A stretch of 64,000 nt of DNA from Rhizobium sp. SG_E_25_P2. GTDB taxonomy: Bacteria; Pseudomonadota; Alphaproteobacteria; Rhizobiales; Rhizobiaceae. The position numbers and the translations under genes are program-made. Each line of letters begins with the position of its first letter. Positions within the stretch are counted from its first letter, which is position 1. The DNA is taken from contig NZ_JARXVM010000007.1 of assembly GCF_029892285.1 (NCBI RefSeq), positions 1 to 64,000 of the forward strand, given 5' to 3'. Shown here in pieces: positions 55,013 to 64,000 of this stretch. The notes beneath the pieces are model-generated. The model did not search any database and had not been told where the DNA came from. It worked only from the letters and a program-made list of their open reading frames with translations.

Positions 55013-55681
55013 TCAGGACGGAACGCCGGCTGCATCGCCCACCTTGGCTTCGGCCCGGCGATAGGCAGGACGCGCCTTGATCGCCTCGGAAAAAGCGAGG
55101 AGCTGCGGCTTGGCCTTGGCCTCTGGCAGACGCGACAGCGCCGCCTCGACCGGATAGCTCATGGCGATGTCGGCGGCGGTGAAGTGATCGCCCGCGAACC
55201 AGCCGCCGCGCGCCAACTCACGGCTCCAATAGTCGATCTGCATGCGCAATTGCGGATCGATGAAGCTGCTGATCGCGCCCTTCGAGATCATCTTCGCCAC
55301 CGGGCGGATGAAGAAAGGCACGCGCTTGGGGATCGAGGCGAAGACCAGCCGCATGACCAGCGGCGGCATGGCCGACCCCTCGGCCGCATGCAGCCAATAG
55401 AGATAGCGCACCCATTCCGGCGTCCCACCCGTTGGCTTGAACCGCCCCTCCCCGTATGTTTCCAGCAGATATTCGAGGATCGCGCCGCTTTCGGCGACAA
55501 CCAGGCCGTTGTCTTCGAGCACCGGCGACTTGCCGAGCGGATGAACCTTCTTGAGGGAATCCGGCGCGCGGTAATCGGAGCCGCGACGATAGGTTTCCAC
55601 CCGGTAGTCAAGCCCCAGTTCTTCCAACAGCCAGACAATGCGGTGCGCGCGCGATTTTTCGAGATAGTGAACAGTGAGCAT
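55013..55681 (-). CDS. Glutathione S-transferase family protein
   Basis: A 222-residue protein. The N-terminal thioredoxin-like half has MLTVHYLEKSRAHRIVWLLE, then VHPLGKSPVLEDNGLVVAES, where the cis-proline (SPV) and the ES pair bind glutathione. The C-terminal helical half has GDHFTAADIAMSYPVEAA, the usual N-capping box region. The catalytic Ser/Cys is not obvious: position SRAH replaces the common Ser/Cys-Pro. Likely a detoxification enzyme; substrate unknown. RBS weak. Confidence 0.88.
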   Translation of the reverse strand: MLTVHYLEKSRAHRIVWLLEELGLDYRVETYRRGSDYRAPDSLKKVHPLGKSPVLEDNGLVVAESGAILEYLLETYGEGRFKPTGGTPEWVRYLYWLHAAEGSAMPPLVMRLVFASIPKRVPFFIRPVAKMISKGAISSFIDPQLRMQIDYWSRELARGGWFAGDHFTAADIAMSYPVEAALSRLPEAKAKPQLLAFSEAIKARPAYRRAEAKVGDAAGVPS

Positions 55682-56036
55682 TTGAATAGTCTTTCACATC
55701 GGAGGCAAGTGGGCCAGAGCTCCGGCAAACCCTAAACAGCGGTCATGCCGCATGTCGCAAGCCGAAATAATCATCCAACGCGATCAAGGCGGGATTCGGC
55801 CTATCCACAGGCATTATTTTCGCCCCCGCCTCCATCCGAACTGTTCAAAGCTGATGACGTCGCACACCGTGACAGCATCCCCAACTTTCCGTCTTCCCGG
55901 CCAATTTATGGGGTTCCGTTTCCGGGAACTATTCCCTATAAGCCGCTTCTAGCCTTTAAAGACCCAAGCTCCTGCGCCCCGGCCGGTAATTTACCGCAGC
56001 CGGCGATTGCCGCAGGCTAAAATGATGGAAAGCTCT
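55682..56036. other. 355-bp gap upstream of carB
   Basis: No gene is seen. It contains a 13-bp palindrome GGGAACTATTCCC (55924-55936) and an AT-richer stretch with CTATAAG nearby, which may belong to the carB promoter. An RBS-like GGAAAG precedes the ATG at 56037. Confidence 0.5.
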
Positions 56037-59525
<3,489 letters not shown>

Positions 59526-59554
59526 TATCGGTCGCGCGCCGAAGCCCGAACGAC

Positions 59555-59590
59555 AAACGGCGCCGGATCTCTCCGGCGCCGTTTCCTTTT
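59555..59590. terminator. Terminator between carB and the ABC operon
   Basis: AAACGGCGCCGGA-tctc-TCCGGCGCCGTTT is a perfect 13-bp stem followed by CCTTTT. Usable from both sides. Confidence 0.88.
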
Positions 59591-59604
59591 GACCATCGTT
59601 GTGA

Positions 59605-60948
59605 TCAGCCGCGCAGCGCAGCCGCCGGCGACTGCCGATAGGCGAGCACTGCGGGGATAGCCGCGAGCGCGGCCGACGTCGCCAGCAGAATTGCCGCCAG
59701 CCAAAAATCCTCGCGCAGGAACTCAACCGGCATCGCGACTCCGCTTTCGCCTTCCAGCCGCGCAGAAATGGCATGCGCCCCGAGATAACCGAGACCGAAG
59801 CCTGCGGCGACGCCGAGCGCGATCAGGCCAAACAGTTCGATCCAGACGATGCCGAACAGCGCGCCGCGCGGGGCGCCGAAAGCCCGCAGCGCGCCGATCT
59901 GCCGGCGGCGCTGCGTCACATGCATCAGGGTGACAAGGAGCAGAGCGGCGGCGACCAGCGCCTGCGAACCCGCCGCGACCGCCACCAGCACCGCCTTGGC
60001 GTCGCCGAGCGTCGCATAGAGCCGCGTCAGCACTTCGGCAGGAAAGACCGCTTGTGTCGCGCCCTGGCGATAATCCTGCCTGAGCTTATAGGCGTCGGCA
60101 ATCGTCTTGGGCTTGACCAGCAGCGCCGGCAGACCCGGCGGCTCTTCGCTCCAGCTTTCATCGACGGAAGCATCGGCATGGGCGGCGTGTTCATGATCAT
60201 CGTCATGATGATCGGCTGCGGCCTCTCCTTCAGCATGAGCAGCCTCTGCATGGCCCGCTTCCTCGGCGGCGTGCTCGTGGCCCGCTTCCTCGGCGGCATG
60301 GTCATGAGCCGGCTCTTCTCCGGCGTGTTCATGGTCGTGATCTTCGCCCATGCCGTGAATGTGCCAGACCGCCTGGATCGGCACCAGGATCGCCCGGTCC
60401 CAGGCGGTTCCAGTCGGCTTCAGCCGACCCGTGATCGTGTAAGCGAGTTCGGTATGCGTGTGTCCGCCTTCTTCCGCGAGGCCATGCGTCGGCTTGACGG
60501 TCGAACCCAGCGGCAGATCGACGGCCGCGCCGACAACGGCGTCGCCCTCATGGACGAAATTTCCGCCTTCAGCGAAGCCGCCCGCGACATTCTCGACCAG
60601 CACCCGCGTCGACCCGACGATCGGATAATGCTGATAGCTGTCTCCGAAACCGATGGGCGCAACCCAGGCCACTCGCGGATCCTTTGCGAGTTTTTGCAAC
60701 ACGCCGCCGTCCATCAGCGGCAGGGCTGACGCCTGGAGGAAGACACTGGAGAGAACCAACTGGTTTTCGCTGCCGGCGGCGCCGATCACCAGATCGAACT
60801 TGTCGGCGGCGCGCGCGCTGCCAAGCCGGAGCGCGCGCTCCTGCAGCGTCACCGTCACGCCCAGCGCAACGGCCAGCGCCACAATCAGCGCGATGGCGAA
60901 AGAGCCTAGCCACAGGCGGCGAAGATCGGCGAAAATGAAGCGGATCAT
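59605..60948 (-). CDS. FtsX/MacB-type ABC permease with a histidine-rich periplasmic segment
   Basis: A 447-residue permease with four membrane helices: one at the start (SFAIALIVALAVALGVTVTL) and three at the end (AVLVAVAAGSQALVAAALLL, GIVWIELFGLIALGVAAGFG, LAAILLATSAALAAIPAVLA), the MacB/FtsX plan with a large periplasmic domain between. Within that domain (about residues 195-262) is a dense His/Asp/Glu/Ala stretch, for example GEDHDHEHAGEEPAHDHAAE, which should bind metal ions such as Zn2+. Its start overlaps the ATPase stop by 4 bp. With the ATPase and the Tat-type protein it forms a three-gene operon resembling, from memory, the Zur-linked PA4063-PA4066 operon of Pseudomonas. Confidence 0.85.
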   Translation of the reverse strand: MIRFIFADLRRLWLGSFAIALIVALAVALGVTVTLQERALRLGSARAADKFDLVIGAAGSENQLVLSSVFLQASALPLMDGGVLQKLAKDPRVAWVAPIGFGDSYQHYPIVGSTRVLVENVAGGFAEGGNFVHEGDAVVGAAVDLPLGSTVKPTHGLAEEGGHTHTELAYTITGRLKPTGTAWDRAILVPIQAVWHIHGMGEDHDHEHAGEEPAHDHAAEEAGHEHAAEEAGHAEAAHAEGEAAADHHDDDHEHAAHADASVDESWSEEPPGLPALLVKPKTIADAYKLRQDYRQGATQAVFPAEVLTRLYATLGDAKAVLVAVAAGSQALVAAALLLVTLMHVTQRRRQIGALRAFGAPRGALFGIVWIELFGLIALGVAAGFGLGYLGAHAISARLEGESGVAMPVEFLREDFWLAAILLATSAALAAIPAVLAYRQSPAAALRG

Positions 60949-61628
60949 GCCCCGGCCCCCGCGTTGTCGTAAACGATGCGTCCGGCTTCCAGGGAGATAC
61001 GGCGGTCGAGCCGCTCGGTGAGCCTGGAATCATGCGACACCACGATGAGCGTCGCGCCTTCGTCGCGGGCGATGTCGATCAGCAAGCTTGCCACCTGCGC
61101 GCCGGCGTCTGGATCGAGACTGGCCGTCGGTTCGTCCGCGACGAGAATGCCGGGCTTGCGCAAAACAGCGCGAGCAACGGCGACCCGCTGCATTTCCCCG
61201 CGCGACATGGTTTCGATTGGCTGATCTGGCCGGCCGAGCCCGACGCGAGCGATCAGATCGCGGGCGCGGACGACGAGAGCGGCGTCAGCGGCGCGGGCGA
61301 GCCGCGCGGGCAACAGCACGTTGTCGACAGCCGAAAGGCCGGCAAACAGATGGAAATCCTGCATTACCAGTCCGATACTGGCGCCCCGCCAGCGGTCGCG
61401 TCCGCTTTCGGACAGCCGGGCGATATCAACCTCGCCCCAGATGATCCGCCCCTGCGACAGCCGTTCGAGTCCGGTGACGAGATTGACAAGCGTGCTCTTG
61501 CCTGAGCCAGACGGGCCGGTAATCGCCACGCGTTCGCCGGGCGCAAGGCGCAATCTCTCGATCGCCAGCACCGGCGCGGCGAGACCGGGATAGGTCATCG
61601 CTAAATTCTCTATTGTCAGCGCAAGCAT
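60945..61628 (-). CDS. ABC transporter ATPase, MacB/LolD type
   Basis: A 227-residue ATPase with Walker A GPSGSGKSTL, a Q-loop, signature MSRGEMQRVAVARAV (the usual LSGGQ reads MSRGE), Walker B GILVADEPTAS and the H-loop VVSHD. It drives the neighbouring four-helix permease, whose gene overlaps it by 4 bp. The Tat-type protein gene ends 2 bp upstream of its ATG. This class usually powers mechanotransmission across the periplasm rather than classical import. Confidence 0.93.
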   Translation of the reverse strand: MLALTIENLAMTYPGLAAPVLAIERLRLAPGERVAITGPSGSGKSTLVNLVTGLERLSQGRIIWGEVDIARLSESGRDRWRGASIGLVMQDFHLFAGLSAVDNVLLPARLARAADAALVVRARDLIARVGLGRPDQPIETMSRGEMQRVAVARAVLRKPGILVADEPTASLDPDAGAQVASLLIDIARDEGATLIVVSHDSRLTERLDRRISLEAGRIVYDNAGAGA

Positions 61629-61630
61629 TG

Positions 61631-62101
61631 TCAGACCGTCCAGTAATTGGCGTCGCGGATGCGCAGACGGCTGAGGAAACCCGTATCCTGGTCAATCCAG
61701 GTGCCGACATCCAGCCGGCCGGAGACCATGATCTTGGAGCCGCCCTGCACAAAGGTCTGCTTCTCGGCGAGATAGATGACGACGATATTGTCCGGCCAAT
61801 CCGAATCCGTCGAGCAGAAGGGGCAGATCGACATGGGGATTTCGGTGAGGACGAAGAACTGCGCCTCCGCCTTCAGCGGTGGAGCCATGAACCCGCCCAT
61901 CTGCACCTCCTGGCCGGCGAGCGCCAGGACCTTCTTGGAAAATTCGAGCCCGAGCACGCTGATCTTGCCGTAGAGTTCGTCAAACGTCAGTTCGGCGGTC
62001 TCGGCTGGCGCGGCGCGCGCAATAGTCAGGGCGGGAAAAAGCGCGAGGCCGCCGATCACGGCGCGGCGGCTGAACGATGGAGACGAACGAACTGGCGTCA
62101 T
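61631..62101 (-). CDS. Tat-type exported protein of the metal-linked ABC operon
   Basis: A 156-residue protein. The N-terminus PSFSRRAVIGGLALFPALTI carries a twin-arginine motif (SRRAV) followed by a hydrophobic stretch, so Tat export is likely. The mature part has ELYGKISVLGLEFSKKVLAL, GGFMAPPLKAEAQFFVLTEI and a CPFC motif (MSICPFCSTDSDW) that could bind metal or act as a redox pair. Similar proteins stand beside MacB-like ABC genes in gammaproteobacteria. The ATG at 62101 has GAGGAGG five bases upstream; the longer frame from 62125 is less likely. First gene of the operon. Confidence 0.75.
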   Translation of the reverse strand: MTPVRSSPSFSRRAVIGGLALFPALTIARAAPAETAELTFDELYGKISVLGLEFSKKVLALAGQEVQMGGFMAPPLKAEAQFFVLTEIPMSICPFCSTDSDWPDNIVVIYLAEKQTFVQGGSKIMVSGRLDVGTWIDQDTGFLSRLRIRDANYWTV

Positions 62102-62131
62102 GGCGTCCTCCTCAAAATGGATCAATGAATT

Positions 62132-62158
62132 GGCCCGGGCGACAGGATCGCCCGAGCC
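62132..62158 (-). terminator. Stem-loop between phoA and the ABC operon
   Basis: Read on the minus strand, GGCTCGGGCGA and TCGCCCGGGCC pair as an 11-bp stem with one T-G, loop TCCTG. The following AATTCATT has few T residues, so it is a moderate terminator for the phosphatase gene. Confidence 0.55.
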
Positions 62159-62177
62159 TGGATCACGTCAAGCGAAA

Positions 62178-63926
62178 TTACTTGGCTGCGCCGAGAGCGA
62201 AAGCGTCAACGAGCACCTTGTAGATGTCGCTTTCTTCCATGTAGCCCTTGAAGCCTTCCGCGCCGGGGCCGGCGGCCTGGAGCACGACATCGTCGACCGC
62301 ATGGACTGCGGTGTCGTTGTCGCGCGGCAGGTTGCCGATGCGGAGCACCGCGCCGGGAACATCCTTATAGGCGGGGTTGGCGACATATTCCTTCTTTTCG
62401 TTCTCGATCGCGGGCTCGAACGGACCATCCATCTTGGGGCGGAAGGTTTCGTAGTAGTCCGGGAAGTTGCTCGAGAAGACGGCGAGACGGCGGCTCACGT
62501 CGACCTTGTCCGGGAAGCCGTCGCCATTGTTGTCTTCATAGTTCGGGAAACCGGCGCCGGCATAGACGCCGACCTTTTCGCGCATGTCCGTGCCCGGCTT
62601 CTCGTCATCGATCGTGCCGATGATGGAGACGCCATGGGTGTGGTCGCCGGTGACGACGATCAGCGTGTCCGGATGGGTCTTTGCGAATTCGCGGGCGAGA
62701 CCGACGACATGGTCGAGTTCGATGGTTTCATAAAGCGCACGATCCCAGTCCATCGGATGCGACATCTTGTCGACCGAAGCGCCTTCGACCATCAGGAAGA
62801 AGCCCTCAGGATTCTTCGACAGTTTTTCAAGCGCGACCTTGGCCATGTCGACGAGACCCGGCTGGTTCGGGAACTTCTCGACTGTGCCCTTCTTGAGGAA
62901 TTCGCGGTCGAGCGTCACGTCCATGTTGCCGGTGTGGAACAGGCCGAGCAGTTTGCCGTCCTTGCCGGCGGCGTCGGCGAGCTGGGCCTTGTCGGTGGCC
63001 AGCGCGTAGCCGTTAGCCTGGAAGGACTTGATGAGGTCCTTGTCGTCCTTGCGCTTGGAGCCTGGAACATCCTTGGAAAGGAAATAGGCCGAGCCGCCGC
63101 CGAGAATGACGTCGGGCTTGGTGGTCTCGAACATGGCGGCGATATCAGCCTTGTCGCCACGCTTGCGGGTATGGGCCACGACGGCGGCCGGGGTGGCGTC
63201 TTCGATTTCGGCGGTGGAGACGACGCCGATCGACTTCTTGGTCATGCGGCGGACGGCTTCGGCGATGGTCTCGACCCGCGGGTCGTCCAGCGTGTCGGGC
63301 GTGCGGTCGGCATAAACGCCGAGCGCATTGATCGCGGTCTTGTGGCCGGTCATGTAGGCCGACATCGTATTGGCCGAATCGGTGGCGATCGAGTTGGTGG
63401 CGGAGGTGCCGACGAACGCCATGTGATCAAGGTCGTCCATGTTCAGGCGGCCGTTCGCCTTACCCTCGGTCATGCCCTTGGACATGATGCGGGCGCCGGT
63501 GCGGTGGGCGACCGACAGGCCGTCGCCGAGGATGAAGATGATGTTCTTGGCTTTCGGCGCGGAACCGGTGGCGTAAACGTCCCAGGTGACCGACTTCTTG
63601 TCGTTGCCTGCGGTCACTTCGACCGTATAGGCGCCGGCGGCGGCGATCTTGGCGTTGCGCAGGATGAGCGCGGAACCGAGGCTCTTGTCTTCCTTGCCTT
63701 TTTCATCGGCGGTGAACTCGGCGTCGGCTCCGAGAGCGGCCTTGTAGTCCTGGCCGTTGATCGTCACTTTGACGTCGTCTGGGTTGACGACGGAGTCGAA
63801 CTCGACCTTGAAATCGAAAGGCGAATTGACGAGAATCGTGGCGCGGCTGAGCGGATAGATCTCGGCGGCCTGGGCGGCGCCGCCGAGAAATGTCGCGGCT
63901 GCAAGCATTGCAATAAGCTTACGCAT
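62178..63926 (-). CDS. Alkaline phosphatase, PhoA-like
   Basis: A 582-residue exported enzyme. A Sec signal (LIAMLAAATFLGGAAQA) precedes an N-terminal beta-rich domain of about 100 residues not present in E. coli PhoA. The catalytic domain has IIFILGDGLS (first metal site), the nucleophile Ser184 in ATDSANTMSAYMTGHKT, VEGASVDKMSHPMDWDRA and VVTGDHTHG (zinc histidines). It hydrolyses phosphate monoesters in the periplasm or outside. RBS AGGAGAGGG before ATG. A Pho-box-like repeat upstream fits induction by phosphate shortage. Confidence 0.9.
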   Translation of the reverse strand: MRKLIAMLAAATFLGGAAQAAEIYPLSRATILVNSPFDFKVEFDSVVNPDDVKVTINGQDYKAALGADAEFTADEKGKEDKSLGSALILRNAKIAAAGAYTVEVTAGNDKKSVTWDVYATGSAPKAKNIIFILGDGLSVAHRTGARIMSKGMTEGKANGRLNMDDLDHMAFVGTSATNSIATDSANTMSAYMTGHKTAINALGVYADRTPDTLDDPRVETIAEAVRRMTKKSIGVVSTAEIEDATPAAVVAHTRKRGDKADIAAMFETTKPDVILGGGSAYFLSKDVPGSKRKDDKDLIKSFQANGYALATDKAQLADAAGKDGKLLGLFHTGNMDVTLDREFLKKGTVEKFPNQPGLVDMAKVALEKLSKNPEGFFLMVEGASVDKMSHPMDWDRALYETIELDHVVGLAREFAKTHPDTLIVVTGDHTHGVSIIGTIDDEKPGTDMREKVGVYAGAGFPNYEDNNGDGFPDKVDVSRRLAVFSSNFPDYYETFRPKMDGPFEPAIENEKKEYVANPAYKDVPGAVLRIGNLPRDNDTAVHAVDDVVLQAAGPGAEGFKGYMEESDIYKVLVDAFALGAAK

Positions 63927-63979
63927 GGTGTCCCTCTCCTAGAAAGCATTAACGGAAACAGCCTCCCGTTAAAGCCTCC

Positions 63980-64000
63980 ACATGACAGAGACATGACCAT
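63980..64000 (-). promoter_or_regulatory. Pho-box-like direct repeat upstream of the phosphatase
   Basis: On the minus strand GTCAT occurs twice with an 11-bp period (GTCATGTCTCTGTCAT), the spacing of PhoB half-sites (consensus CTGTCAT-N4-CTGTCAT). The second half-site is CTGTCAT exactly. It lies about 55 bp before the ATG and may continue past the window edge. Confidence 0.55.

Overview
The window is a contiguous, gene-dense piece of a high-GC chromosome from an alphaproteobacterium, most likely of the order Hyphomicrobiales (Rhizobiales). Supporting signs are a DUF982 protein, a DUF6481 protein, a CarB with the extra segment I associate with alphaproteobacterial CarB, a RirA-type iron box, and a dnaG / yqeY / carA neighbourhood. 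I cannot name the genus. No phage, insertion sequence or CRISPR array is visible.

Layout. 149-6674: a SIMPL-domain protein, tRNA-Ile2(CAU), a 1351-residue type I secreted repeat protein holding two near-identical seven-unit repeat arrays, and two small genes. 7057-21358: a Wzx/Wzy-type exopolysaccharide or capsule locus with three glycosyltransferases, a sugar epimerase, polymerase, SGNH-type enzyme, acetyltransferase, flippase, UDP-glucose dehydrogenase, UDP-glucuronate 4-epimerase and a Wzz/Wzc-type co-polymerase. The uronic acid genes point to a GlcA- or GalA-containing acidic polymer. 21374-25951: DUF982, two very small exported-type peptides, kbl-tdh (threonine to glycine plus acetyl-CoA) with a large inverted repeat between them, and a D-amino-acid dehydrogenase-like gene. 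26148-27950: two RTX proteins ending in ADLW. 28006-33116: an FAD oxidoreductase, a cold-shock gene with a clear promoter and long leader, two small charged proteins, a membrane-anchored AraC regulator and an alpha/beta hydrolase. 33309-38561: an RND efflux operon with a divergent TetR gene. 38584-46057: dnaG, brnTA, yqeY, carA, a MATE and an MFS transporter. 46200-53401: the most unusual part, described below. 53537-63926: DUF2306 and LytTR genes, a GST, carB, a three-gene ABC operon with a histidine-rich permease (probably metal-related), and a PhoA-type phosphatase behind a Pho-box-like repeat.

Most interesting region. Genes at 46544, 47513 and 50010 encode proteins in which a segment resembling the HasA hemophore is joined to RTX calcium-binding repeats and a type I secretion tail. 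The HasA heme-ligand tyrosine context (GN-[LF]-x-Y-S) is kept, while the His32 position is lost. A perfect TGA-N9-TCA iron-responsive (RirA-type) box lies upstream. A serralysin-type RTX protease is encoded just beyond, on the other strand. I infer an iron-controlled, secreted heme-capture module built on HasA-RTX fusions. No type I exporter or HasR-like receptor is in the window, so partners must be elsewhere. The HasA assignment rests on recalled sequence similarity and needs a profile or structure search.

A second point of note is at about 10240-10297, where a convergent glycosyltransferase and epimerase both lack stop codons. One extra base in a CCCC run would restore both stops at once, so I list the likely biological ends and explain the literal frames.
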